Assembly (NCBI GenBank): GCA_030374765.1
Contig: JARGXX010000077.1
Location: 496,001 to 560,000, forward strand
Source: Agarophyton chilense
Taxonomy: Eukaryota > Rhodophyta > Florideophyceae > Gracilariales > Gracilariaceae
Reading direction: 5' to 3'
Length of the DNA: 64,000 nucleotides
The notes under the pieces: model-generated
The model's database searches: none
Told to the model about the DNA's origin: nothing
What the model saw: the letters and a program-made list of their open reading frames with translations, nothing else
Translations under genes and position numbers: made by a program
In this document: positions 35,145 through 46,517 of the stretch, in pieces
Layout of the letters: every line of letters begins with the position of its first letter
How positions within the stretch are numbered: the stretch's first letter is position 1

Positions 35145-36610
35145 ACACATTGATCGCCAATAAATGTACCGTTTCCAATAAGAAATACGTCTAAGGATGG
35201 TCGCAAATGCGCGCGCCGTGGCAAGTCGTTCGACTCATGTCAACAAGCGTTCCACTAATCTATCCGGCCTCCGTGAGCCATATGACGGATCCCACTTCCT
35301 GTCATCCTGTTGACATTACTTCTCACTTATGAGTGTCAAGCACGACCTTGTGATAAATTATCCCAACGTTTCAGCCGAGCAAGCAGAATACTACAACGGA
35401 TCCGCACGGGTTAGCTAGAGTGGCCCAGCGATCGACGCTGTGTGGACACGGCTTTTAAGGGTAGCTTTCAGACGTGGCATGGTCGAGAACCCGAGCGGAG
35501 ATTGAAATGCCGGACACGTTGAAAAAGAACATATTCAGCTTTAGTAATTGTTATAATTTTAATTAGAATAGGGTAGGGACTACAGTATAGCCTGAGCTGC
35601 GCTGAACTTAAGTATCCGAGCTCGGGCGCAACTACCGCTAGGATCCCAACGCTTCTAAGAAACAACACAAAATACCTTACCGTAGTCTGATAAAAATAGG
35701 CACCATTTGGGATACAACTACAGTCTTTGATCAACTGGTTTTCAATTACCATATAAATTCTACCGCATGTCGACGTTTGCCACCGAGTACCTACGAGGAA
35801 TAAGTTTATAGACGCGCCGTTTGCCCCTGAGAGAATTCACGGTGCCTTGCTACAATCATGGTTTGTTACTTCTACCTTTCAGGGTTGACCCCGGCCACGA
35901 TCTCAAGAAAAGACGACAACATATCCTAAAGGAATTTGTACGACAGTAGTTGCAAACTTTAGAGCATAGAGTGTATCCGCAACCTCTTTGAAAGCATTTT
36001 GGTTGTTTTAATCAACGGGTTGGTTAGTTGGTGCTACAATTAATCTGTCAAGCCTAATATATTCTTTTCGATTTGTTTTAGCCCATTTAAACAAGCATTT
36101 GTGTAGTGCAATGCCCTTAGATAGACTAAAAAATTCTTATACTCGCGATCTTCCTTTCTAAAGGCGAACCCAGCGGCAGACTCCTTCCAGTCGGGTGGAA
36201 ACATATAAGTCGTCGTCTTCGTTCCACGTGCAAATTCGCTCCATTTGTAAGTCTAAAAAGGGTTTCCCAACGTAGAAATCATAGTGATAGAGATCATCGC
36301 TATTGGTTTCCAGTGCTGCGTTGTATACATCATTTAATCCCTTCAACACGGCTCAAAAAGAATCTAGCTCTCTGCAAAGTGCCTATATCTTCTCTGAAAA
36401 AAGTCTCTACAAATATCTTCTTCTATGAACTATTACTAGGAGGTTGCATTTGCCACTGGGGCACCAAATATTTTCAGTGTGCTTCTCAGAGCACGGTGCA
36501 TGTTTCGCCTCGCACGTGAACCCAAAATATTGTCGAACTGCAGATCTTCGCCTCACAAAATTCCTAATGGCGTCTTAGCTAAACTTTGAACCTTTAATCG
36601 CTGTTTGAAG
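35145..36610. other. No recognisable gene
   Basis: Short open frames only, on both strands, with no motif I can place. No repeat copies were noticed. Confidence 0.4.
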
Positions 36611-36619
36611 CAACCTTCG

Positions 36620-36950
36620 AGATTTAGTAGAGGAAGATGCAGAGCGAGCTCTCCAAGACCTAGCAGGTATTGAAAGCCAACTGCAACCCCCCAAAAAGAG
36701 GGAGTGACAGCCAGCCGAGGAAGGAAAGAGGAAAGGTAAAATGATGAAGTAAAGGCGACCCAGGAAAGATGAAAAGAAGAGGGAAGAAGGAACAAGGAAG
36801 AAGAAACAAGAAAGAAGCACGAAAAGTGGACACATCAAAGTTAGTAGCAGCAGTTTCGGCGATCACGAAAGACAACACCGATCCGCACCGTGCAGTTGAA
36901 AATATACAAAAAGGCTAAAAGAATCTCAGCACTACACATAGCGAGTAAGT
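36620..36950 (+). pseudogene. Lys/Glu-rich coding-like block ending at a GTAAGT donor-like site
   Basis: Plus-strand translation reads VEEDAERALQDLAGIESQLQ, then a highly charged Lys/Glu/Arg stretch interrupted by two stops. After a frame change it reads VDTSKLVAAVSAITKDNTDP and HRAVENIQK. The composition and lack of repeats look coding. At 36951 the sequence is GTAAGT, a perfect 5' splice-site consensus. No family recognised. It may be a decayed or intron-containing cellular or transposon gene. Confidence 0.35.
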
Positions 36951-37701
36951 TTGTACGACGTATTTTTATTAGGGGTTTTCGCCATACTTAACTAAAACCT
37001 CCAAGCCGTTGCAGAAAGTGTGACAACACACTAACTCGCCACGACTTGATCCGTTGAGCTACCTTAAGAGAGTCATGGTTACACCTGGTGTTTGCCCGCG
37101 CTTGATTGAATCTCTTCACTTTGACATTCATAGCACTGAGCGGAAATCACATTGCGTAATCACCCTCCCCGGCACTCGCAATGCTTTGTTTTAATCGAAC
37201 AGTCGGGTTCCCTTTTCTCGTTGAAGTTTTAGTTTGCTGCATGCTGAGAGCGTTGCTGCCCGTGACACTGGGAGCGGCATCAACCGTGCAACCACCAAAC
37301 CATGCAGACCCGTAGGCGCTCCATCAACAGCCGCTGCACGGCGACAGCAGACAACAACCAGTCCTCACGCAGCACTAGAGCCGACCCTTTCCCCAAAGTT
37401 ACACGTCTAATTTGCCGATTTCTCCCAATTGCATTTTTCATATCGAGCAGAGACTGTTCACCATGGAGACCGGATGCAGTCATCGGTACGGCACGGCGTG
37501 AAATTTTATTTTCAAAAATAAAAAATCTGGGGGCAGTTTTTCAAGGGCTGCCAATGGCGAGCTCGACGCCGGAAAAAGCCCGGCCCTCTTTCCGTGCCTT
37601 GTCTGTTTTTCCCGATAAGTGGATTCCACAGAGCAAGTTTCAGGCCGTCAAACAGCAAAGAAAACTCTGTCCATCGCGCGAGTAAGTTGAAAGTTTAAAG
37701 C

Positions 37702-38055
37702 ATGTCTACTAAGCTCACTTGGTACCACAAGAGACGTATTGACGATGCTGTGCCCGAATCGGCGCCAAAACAGCTCAAAAAAGGCACACAGGCGCGTTCA
37801 AGTGATGGCGAATCGACGACGAGGAAACCACTGAAAGCCTAATATCCGGCGTCGAGGACTCGAAATGAGCTCACTCTTACACGATTGATCAGCATGACCC
37901 CGCGGAATAGACACATTTTCGGCACGGAAACTACTCCACGGTCTAGAAAAGCTCTTCTCCCTCGAGTCGGAAACCGTTGTCTCTCTCTGCCCGCACCACG
38001 TGCACCCCACCAAACTCTCCAACCAAAAAGCCCTCCAACTCCGGCGCCCTCATAA
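37702..38055 (+). pseudogene. Coding-like block, Arg/Pro/Thr-rich, one in-frame stop
   Basis: From the ATG at 37702 the frame reads MSTKLTWYHKRRIDDAVPES and stays open to 38053 except for one TAA at 37840-37842. After that TAA it continues with RTRNELTLTRLISMTPRN and ends in a Pro-rich tail. No domain recognised. It may be the 5' part of the gene whose C-terminus lies at 38713-39493. Confidence 0.35.
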
Positions 38056-38712
38056 CCACAGCCATGAACCCTCTGCGTACAAGGGTTGGCCTTCGCGCGA
38101 TCCCTATCGAAACGCCGAGACACACCCCAGTACGCCTACTGCACCATCGCTGCAGCACACATAGCCACGAAACAACCAGTTAAACCTCAACACACCAGCC
38201 CGTTGCACATATGAAACACCGATCGCTTGCTCCTTGGACCTCATTCGTACATGTTGGATATCGGATGAGTGATAAGTGCTGTCACTGTAATTGGTGGAAA
38301 GGTAGTTAGAGTCTGTCGTATACACGTGCCCACGGGTATTAGCTGTACTAGTGTGCAAAGTGTCCACGCTGTTCAGATCTTATATTGTACAAATAGTACA
38401 GGCTGTATGGAATGATCTGGAAGAACAGATACGCTGTCTTGTGTATTACAGAAGGCATGCAGTGCATTGCTGGAACAGGATCGTCATAGAGGCGGATTAC
38501 ATTTAATATGTGCTCGCACGTTGAATTTGTGCACAAATCAGTGTAATGGTGTATTGTGCACTGTTGTACCTTGCTGTAGTATGTTGACGTGAATTTGGGT
38601 TAGGGTTTATTGTCATGTTTGAATTTGATTGGTAGTATTGAATGTCCACGGTTTGTAGTCTAGGGTTTACGTGAGCTGGAGGTTAAATGGCTGTCAGAGT
38701 TAAGTAGTATAT

Positions 38713-39493
38713 TTGTCCGAGATCGACAACCTCCAGTATATTCTAGCCAGAGCTCGTGTCCTTCGCTTTCAACCATCACCCTTCCCTTTTACCTCCATCA
38801 CTACACCGCCCTCAACACTTGAAGCACATAATTGCGATTACGACGACCACTGCCTCAGAGATCCAGTTATACCATACACGCTCCCCAAGTGGGATGGAGT
38901 CCCATCGATGGAAACAGACCTCCCGCCGAAAGCTATCATCACCCCTGGCGAAGACGATATGAACATAACAGACAAGTTCCACGTAGTGTCTGCTCCATGA
39001 ACAAATGCCCTCACTGTCACCAATTTGGCACGTACAAGTCCCACCCCGACAACAAGCACTGCACCAGGCCCCGTAAACAATGCACTGCCTCTAAAACGGA
39101 GATAACGAAAAAGTGCTTGCCCTGCAAACTCAGGCTCTCTATAACACGATCATCCCCTTTATGGACACAATGGAAACCGAAGTACGCAGAGAGTACACCA
39201 ACACTGCGGCAATCACCCCACAGCACGAACTAAAATTCACACCAACCGAATTTGCAACCATTGACGCAACAATGGAAAAACCGAGAACTGCACGACACAC
39301 AGAAATCGTCAGCCCTAACAAAAGCCACACACAGCGTTTCAAAGATCAGCCACATGCCGTGAGACGCAAGCTTCAGTTTGTGAGCTGCGAGGAGTGCAAC
39401 ACCCTCACACTGAATGGGCGAGCCTCAACAATTTTGTATCTCTCAGATACACAGATCATATCCTATTGTGATCATTGCCGTGAGATGATTTAG
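38713..39493 (+). pseudogene. Zinc-ribbon-like protein of unknown family, two frame changes
   Basis: Three overlapping plus-strand frames chain into about 250 residues. Frame 1 (to 39000) is Pro-rich with PYTLPKWDGVPSMETDLPP. Frame 2 (~38990-39110) has MNKCPHCHQFGTYKSHPDN followed by two further Cys. Frame 3 (39113-39493) is open for 126 residues and ends VSCEECNTLTLNGR, then YCDHCREMI, a pair of C-x2-C knuckles about 28 residues apart as in zinc ribbons. Frame 1 has no ATG near its start (it opens on TTG just after a stop), so the 5' end is missing, spliced or at 37702. I do not recognise the family. Confidence 0.45.
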
Positions 39494-40140
39494 GTGCCCG
39501 GTGTCCCAACCTAAATTCATTCTCAATCGAATAATCAGCGCTATAAAAACGCCTTATAGTATCCTTTTTGTTCAATTGTAGCTCCAACTACGTACGCTAA
39601 GGCGTAAGTGGTGCCTTTTGAAATTCATTAAGAACATATACAAAAAATTAAAAATCTTTCAGAGCTATCACATCGAGAAATGCTTGACTTTTCGATTGTT
39701 CATCCTATGTTTAAGAGTTTCAGATAAATTCGTACTGCTGTAGGGCAAAAGAGTTTAGTTCATCGATAGTGGCCAACAATTTCTACAGATTAATAGCTGT
39801 ACAGTTCTATACCGAGCGGTAATCTGGGACATAATTGAGAGATAGATCGGATAACTTTGAATTGGAACAGATATAATCTGAACTTGGCACTGATACAGTT
39901 TTGCTGTAAAACCTGATCGAATTTCATATTTGCACTAGCTTCTACCCCCCCGAAGGATTGGCCAGACATGAGGCCAGCTTGGCCTCTTATGAGGCCGGTT
40001 CTATTTTCCAAATAATTTGTGAAAACGCTGGTTTCCGTATTGCAGCGGCATTTTCTATTTTACTAGTAAAAAACTAGTTTTCTAACCATGCTCCACCTGC
40101 TTTAAAGTACATTACTTAGACAAGTGTCTTCAGTAACATC

Positions 40141-40192
40141 AGCTCAGTGGTTTTATGACCGCTCGGAGACTGATAAACACAGGGTTCAAACC
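40141..40192 (+). repeat. tRNA-like sequence with pol III A and B boxes (SINE head or pseudo-tRNA)
   Basis: AGCTCAGTGG at 40141-40150 matches the tRNA A box/D arm. GGTTCAAACC at 40183-40192 matches the B box/T arm. Their spacing is right for a tRNA, with a CTGATAA string between them like an Ile(GAT) anticodon loop. The T stem pairs at four of five positions, but the acceptor strands do not pair. It is therefore not a functional tRNA. A tRNA-derived SINE is likely. Confidence 0.5.
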
Positions 40193-40479
40193 TCGGTGAG
40201 TTCAGTGTAACTCGAAAACTTTTACGGGTGCTCGACTAATTCCAAAAATTATTATGGTCTAAGAATGCGTTTGTGTCCTCTTGAACAGCAGACAGAATAA
40301 GGTGACATCTGCTAAAGGGATAGTTTCGTCAGAGATCATAATATATCTGGCAAGTTGAATGAAGCAGATTGAATTCGTAGGGGGCTTTAAGTAATTTTAA
40401 CTTTTGTTTTATGCTTTTAAAAAGTGCCTCTAAAAATCTTAAAAAACGCATTTTGACACACAAACATCAATGTGGTTGA

Positions 40480-42567
40480 CTAAATGTTACTTTTGCATTC
40501 TGAACACACAAATTTTGATTTGTAAGTAGTTTTGCAGACTTTGCATCGTCCTTGATATGTTTGAGACATCAAAGAACCAACTAATTTCATTCGTTTTTGA
40601 TTGGACTCCATTAAATGAATGCCGGTACCGCCCATATGGGTTTTCTATTTCATCTTTTTCCTTACATTTTCTTTTCATAGTTTGAATAGCATCCCAGTTG
40701 TTATCTATTAATCCGTGTGCAAGATTAAAATGGAAATTATGTAGTGTAAGTTTCAATGTGTTTTCGTTTTCCCCCTTGTAAAGATTCCAGGCATCAACCA
40801 CGCACATGGCAGGCAAAGAAGTATTCATTCTAAAAAACCATTCTTTCACTTCGAACTTCTTTTCCATATTCAGATCATCTTGACGTGACCAATTTTACCT
40901 ATCTATTATTGAACAACAAGAATAGCACTCCTCGTAAACCTCTGGAATAGCAATAGAAAGCGAAATTTTCTTTGTTATTCCATCAGTCGTCCTTCATCTC
41001 TCTCGAGAAATGGGAGTTCCTGGTAGGATACTGCTACTAGCAGTACCCAACCAGGAACTTCGGGATATTTCATCAGTTTTCGTAGTACAAGTGCTCTTCA
41101 AAATTTCTCTTCTCACGGTCCACCCAGAGCGCAGACATCATCTTTCCATCCAATTCCGGCAGTTTGCCGATCATTGACACGTGCTAGCCTCGTGCTGTCA
41201 TCGTAATTTCGGAAAGATGTTTAAAATCAAGCCTTCTGGTGGCTCTTTTTAGAACCTCAATAAATCGTATTCCTTTTTTTAAAAGTTCTTCAGCTGTTTC
41301 AACAGATGCAAAATTTGAATCGGCACAAACGATTCGATCAGTTGCGAACCAATTTTCAACAAGTCTCGTTAACAAATCTGTTCCATGCAAATGTTCCTAT
41401 TCGAAAGGCTATTCACCTGGTTGCGTAGCTCCCGTCGTGATTTCTATTTTGAGAACAATTCCACTCCTTCCACAACAGACTATTCTTAATTCCCAACCAA
41501 TTTCAGGTTTCCTATCAAGAGAAGTATAGTGTGGAAGTCTAGTTTTAATCCAGTTCCCCCAAAGTCCATATCAAGGTGCCATAGTTTGGCCCACGCACAA
41601 AGCGTGTGACGAAGTTTTGAAGGCTTTTTGGCGGTCATTTATAGCTTTTACAAACTCAAAAACGCATGACCACTTCCATTCTTCTGGTTTTTGATCCTTT
41701 TCAGAGCAACTGAAAATGACTAATTGCCGTATATGTTCAAACTGATTGCGTGACATGATCTTTCCGAACTGCGGAGATTCAATATATTTAGAAAACTCGT
41801 CTTTAGAACAAAATGATCTTCTATTTGAAAACTTAAAGCTGTTCATTAACGCTATTAAACCAAAAAACTTCAAAACTTCAACTCCTGTAGTCTGCTCTAA
41901 GCCTTTTCTTTCCAGCTGAGAGTTGGTAGCTCGAACTTTTTTTTTTAAAATGAGCTACAATAAACATTCACATGAAGAAATCATATGGAGAAAGTTTTGA
42001 GGATGCATGAATGGCGCAGATAAAATCTCCAACAGGTCCCGTGACTTTCCATTGATGCGTTTGCACTGGACCATTCAAAGTCAAGGATATATTTTCAGTG
42101 GTTCATTTCGTTGAATGAACATCCAAAAAGCTGTCTATTGTGTCACTGTTTGTCACAGAAAGAGCACTTGACAGATGCATTGTGCAACTATCATCGCCAT
42201 CCGTGACAGTATGCTGCTCTTTTATGGTCGAGACTTCGTTAATAATAGCAAAACCATTCATCTCCATATTCGAATTGATGACTTCTTGCGCAGTGTATTG
42301 AACCGTGACAAGATCTTCAGCTTTCACATTGCGAATAGTGAGAGTTCACTCTTTCTCGCGACCAAGTAGCTCGTAGTCTATGGTAACAAAAGTGTGTCTC
42401 CGATTATTTTTGACAACAGCGTCCACTTTTGTAACAATTCCGCTGACCGGTTTCGTTTTCCATCGCCTGCGAAAGAAGCGTTTACAGTCGCTCTCTGATT
42501 TGACGAGACGCGCGTGGGTGTTCACTCTGTTTCCCACAACGCGTCGGGGATCCATAGATGATGACAT
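40480..42567 (-). pseudogene. piggyBac-like transposase (DDE_Tnp_1_7), degenerate
   Basis: PiggyBac-type transposases cut and paste DNA at TTAA. From the ATG at 42567 (MSSSMDPRRVVGNR) the N-terminus runs to 42103 with one in-frame TGA (about 42343). The core at 41873-41571 reads FGKIMSRNQFEHIRQLVIFS and FVKAINDRQKAFKTSSHALC. Then come SLDRKPEIGWELRIVC, GTDLLTRLVENWFATDRIVC, ADSNFASVETAEELLKKGIR (second catalytic Asp) and MMSALWVDREKRNF. WFFRMNTSLPAMCVVDAWNL follows at 40867-40720. The C-terminal Cys-rich domain (CKVCKTTYKSKFVCSECK) ends at a TAG at 40480, in a shifted frame. The first catalytic Asp (normally in D-E-x-M) reads VGQTM, so the enzyme is dead. There are several stops and at least two frame changes. 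Confidence 0.85.
41016..41058. repeat. 20-bp inverted repeat with 3-nt loop inside the transposase relic
   Basis: GTTCCTGGT..TACTGCT and AGCAGTA..ACCAGGAAC face each other around ACT, with a small central mismatch in the arms. It interrupts the region where the transposase protein similarity disappears, so it may be a small insertion. Confidence 0.7.
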
Positions 42568-42569
42568 AT

Positions 42570-43854
42570 TTGAAAAATTATGAAAGAAAGTACTTAAGAT
42601 GATGTTGTGTACATGTTGTAAACGATCGTTCCTGATCTTTGAGGTTGAAGCCAGAAAAATAAAGAGGGTTGACATCGTCTAGACACAAAAATTTAAGGAA
42701 ATTGACAAAATTTACAAAATTATCGATGTTATCATTTTGTTTTTAGATGAGGCCAGTGGTAGTATAGACACTAGCTTCGCGCAAGAACCTGGTAGATATT
42801 TGACACAATTCCAACGCAATATGAAGCACTTCTGGGTAGATAAGTTTTGAAAGTATACCAGAATTGCTAAATCAGATAAGAAAACATTAAACGATACTAA
42901 AAATATACATCTGTTTGATCTATGAGCCAAAACTAATGTACTAAAATTCGCCCTAAACCTATACCTTTTTCTAACCAACCTCTTAAGACATTCAAATCTC
43001 ATATACGACTCAAAAACATACCAACTCTGCATCAAACTGTAATCATAGATTCCTATGGAGGATGCTTGGAAAATCAGGATAAATTGAGGCGCTTGTAGAT
43101 ATATAGCGTGTTTCATACACCACCTCAGTGTTGCCTGCGATAGGCAAGGCCGCATCGAGTTTTAACGTCGGAACTGTGTACACGGAGTGCTGAACAATTC
43201 AACAAATACTGTTGTCAGATACAAATAATTAGGACCGAGTGTTTTGAAGACACTAAAGAGGTTTATGTTGATAAGAGAAGAATGAATGTGTTGGACTACT
43301 TGACAAACCATATTGAGAACGGTATAGATCTTGTAGAGGTTCTGAAACGATGACTTGCGCCCCGGTATTCATGTCTGAGGGTGTCCCTGAATTGAGAGAG
43401 GCAGTATAGTGCAGATGAAAAGTTATAATGACTGGTACCATATCTCCATGCGGCGTGAGAACTACAACCTTTCCTTAGATCAGCACCAAGACTAATGCGA
43501 TCTTCTCACGAAAAGTGAAACACATAAGCTTCGTTCGCCTCTTATATAGAAAAGAACTCTTTTCATGAAATAGATTAACTATGAGCACATTTTCCAAAAG
43601 AAAGACAGAAGTACAAAAAAGAACGATACCCTCCAGATCCACTAAATAACGAACATGGGTACATCTTGGAAACCAGTTTTCAAAAGAAATTTGACCTCTC
43701 ACTAATAGCGAAGTATCTAAAACAAGAAAAATTTTGCAAAAAGTAAGCCCAGAAGTAGGACTGCTTGACCTCCTTAAAAATTCAAAACGAGACCACTCGA
43801 CCACCTTCAGCTATTAAAACTTATACAAATCATTCCCTGAATCGAGAGCAACAC
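42570..43854. other. AT-rich DNA, no recognised gene
   Basis: A 147-codon minus-strand open frame at 42712-43155 shows no known domain and has the composition expected of translated AT-rich noncoding DNA. The piggyBac terminal repeats and TTAA duplication should lie near 42.6-42.8 kb but were not identified. Confidence 0.4.
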
Positions 43855-44121
43855 CCGACGGAAACCAAACATGGCCCAAGTATGGCCGAAATGTGGACGA
43901 AATGTGGGCGAAATGTGGGTGTGTACAGCGATAATCTATTAGAATACATAACAAGGGATAATGAGGATATCTTGTTGAGCTGGAAGGCCATATTTCGGAC
44001 TGTTTCAGGAAAAGCCATGCTTCTCATTTTTACTAGATATACGTTCCCACAGATTCTTGGCCTAAACGCCCATATTCCGTCAATATTTAGGCCATAATTG
44101 GGCCATACTCGATGTTCATAG
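43855..44121. mobile_element. Short inverted-repeat element (MITE-like), copy 1
   Basis: About 267 bp. The left arm has ATGGCC/ATGTGG cores at 43871, 43882, 43891, 43902 and 43913, nearly every 11 bp. The right arm ends GGCCATACTCGATGTTCATAG and is the approximate reverse complement of the left arm. The centre matches copy 2 at GATAATCT, ATATCTTG..GAGCTGGA, GGCCATATTTCGG and TTCTCATT. There is no coding capacity. Target duplications were not found. Confidence 0.75.
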
Positions 44122-44124
44122 GGA

Positions 44125-45288
44125 ACATTTTACAGCATCTTGATGCGGTTCTTGCTTTCCGTATGAAGGAAAAGAGGTTTTCTACAAAAAGCTTTATCTT
44201 TACTGCCAAAAAATGCTCTTTCAAGCAAATGAAGCAGTTTTGGAACAGGCTGTGAGTAATGTTCTTCACCAGCGTCGTGCATTTTGATATTCTTGGGCTT
44301 CCTTTTCCCATTCGACCAATTTCCTTCTCTTTGAATGCATCATAAACGCCTTTACACATAAGATGTGTGCCGGCAGCCTCGATAAAGCGGATAGCACCAC
44401 TTTTTTCACCATCATCTTCAAAAAGCAAAGACTGGGGTGATTGTGGAAGTGAATTTAGTAGATCTTACTTGGAGAATTGAATGAATTCCTTTCCACTTAA
44501 ATTCAAGCTAAAAAGTAAAGAAATGACAGCTCAGCTTTGTCCCGTTGGAAAAGCCCCAATGCGCCCAAGTGTACTCAAAATGCTGTTAAACGCTATAGAT
44601 TTTATACATTCGTCCTTCACATGAGGCCTTACGTCAAACACATACATCATTTTCTTACTCCGTTTCGCTCAATAAATGGTCAACTATATGTGGGACCTGA
44701 GAGACCAGAAGACGCCGGTGTCCAGCGGCTGCAACAAGTTTGATGAATGTGCTGAGAAATACAGAACAGTTGACCCATTAGAGAAGAAGAAATTTAGAAT
44801 TTTGACCTGTATGTGAGTGTTGCATCAACCAATTAAAAGCAACATATACTCCCAAGATATCCGAAACGTCTCCACTTCATCGAAAAGGGTTTAGAATTTA
44901 CTATATTTATTGCACAGTGAAGTCCAGGCGGGTCACATTGATATAAGTAACATATGCGAAGGAGAGAATGAAAGGATTGAAATCCATCATTTATCTTCTG
45001 AAATTGAGCTTCTTTTCTAGGACTGTTAATGGCAGGGTTGAGCGCAAAGACTTATGCAGAAACAATCAGCATCACTGTAACATGATCGAGTTTTCCTTTG
45101 TCTGTTTCATTCTTTGAACAACACAATAGTTGCGGTCCAATTGCTTTTTTACAGCGTCTGTTTACTATTTTGGTGCAAAGTATCTCTGTCCGGTAGTGAT
45201 TCTAAATGCAACGGAAGACAAGAATGCTTTATTTGTCTGTTGAAAAATTGATGTGACCAATGTATTGCGTAACATTGAGGTGGGTGAC
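44125..45288. other. No recognisable gene between the two MITE-like copies
   Basis: Open frames at 44428-44087 (minus) and 44537-44743 (plus) have no recognised motif. The former contains GAIRFIEAAGTHLMCKGVYD, which looks protein-like, but it runs into the repeat element. Confidence 0.35.
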
Positions 45289-45290
45289 CC

Positions 45291-45567
45291 CTACGAACAC
45301 CTAATATGGCCCAAAGGTGCCCAAAATGTGGACGAAATGTGGGCGTCTAGAGCGATAATCTGTGAGAAAGCGTAGCCAGTGATCATGAGTATATCTTGCT
45401 GAGCTGGACGGCCATATTTCGGGCATATTTCGGGCATATTTCGGACTATTTCTGACAAAGCAAAGATTCTCATTGCTATTTGTTATGCGTCCTCACATAT
45501 TTTCAACCTAGACGTCCACATTTCGTCCACAGTTTGGCCATATTTGGGCCATATTTGGTGTGTGTAG
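45291..45567. mobile_element. Short inverted-repeat element (MITE-like), copy 2
   Basis: 277 bp beginning CTACGAACACCTAATATGGC and ending in its approximate reverse complement (ATATTTGGTGTGTGTAG). The arms are ~75 bp, carry GTGGACGAAATGTGG in one direction and CCACATTTCGTCCAC in the other, and are made of 11-bp units. Around 45411 four consecutive units, GGCCATATTTC, GGGCATATTTC, GGGCATATTTC and GGACTATTTC, follow one another. It is noncoding. Confidence 0.8.
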
Positions 45568-45639
45568 GAGACAACACTCACCCTGTACTCATCAAATACC
45601 TGCACGGGCTCATATCAACCTTTTTAAAAACCATCAATG

Positions 45640-46370
45640 CACGTTGTAAATAGAAGAGACTCGAAAGGACGTTCGAACTTCTACGGGAAGTTTTCTTTGG
45701 CGACGACCTGTGGGGGCGTGCTCGAAATTAGTCTGCCTTCGTTGCGCGCGGCCGTTCCATCCGATAATCAGGAAGTGGTGCGCACTTTCGGCATGGGTGT
45801 AAGTGTCTCCTTCGTAGGCAGTACGGTGCTAAGCATCGTCTCATTTGCTTTCCTGGAACCTGTTCGGCGGTTGGAACCGTGTTCGAAACTGTTCAGGGAG
45901 AGTTCCATACGAAAGAAGGGTAGTTGATAGATGTAAAAAGTGCGCAGGCCCTCAAACTGTACCAATCAAACCACTTGGTTAATATTTTGTTCTCGACAGC
46001 GTCTCTGAGATGCCAAAATTTACAAGTGGTGCTTTCAGTCACCGTTTTGGTGCGGCGAGCGCCCGAAAATCCGTACTGGGTACAGTCATGATGCCAAACC
46101 TTTTCCATTCCGTGCCATTTTTTGGGCAAAAGATCGACTACAGACATCAGGGATCGCGACTAGGTCCCATGCCGTAAACGCCCGTTCCAAGTTCGGTGGC
46201 CGAATATGCCAAGCACCGTCAGCAGTATATAGATGTATGGCGGTTTGCTCGCCTTCCAGCAAGTTAATCGCTCATCGAAACTTTTACATTGCGGTAGGTC
46301 GATATGAGGGTCTAGTCGCGTGCCTACGTTTTGGGCGGTTTGTCTTTCCGCCAGTGAAACGTTTCTCATT
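45640..46370 (-). pseudogene. Unrecognised minus-strand coding-like block
   Basis: Minus-strand frames read LPKKWHGMEKVWHHDCTQYG and TTCKFWHLRDAVENKILTKW (46147-45893), and RNVSLAERQTAQNVGTRLDP upstream (46369-46160). The strings look like real protein but match nothing I know. One stop and one or two frame changes separate them. They may be a fragment of a transposon protein next to the solo LTR. Confidence 0.3.
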
Positions 46371-46517
46371 CTTGGATTCTTAGGCTAGTTCATTTAACCA
46401 ATTTCCCTCCCACTTTTCTTGCGGTAGCCCGTTTTCCAAACGGTTTCGTCGCAGCTAACGTCAATGTCTACGAAATGCTATTATTTTGCGAGGTTCTGCT
46501 AGATTTTTTCTAGGTTT

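Noticed and set aside
38590-38675. TTAGGGTTTA and CTAGGGTTTAC as telomere-like repeats
   Set aside because: Only single, non-tandem occurrences; no telomeric array.
42712-43155. 147-codon minus-strand open frame
   Set aside because: No motif, and composition as expected for translated AT-rich noncoding DNA.
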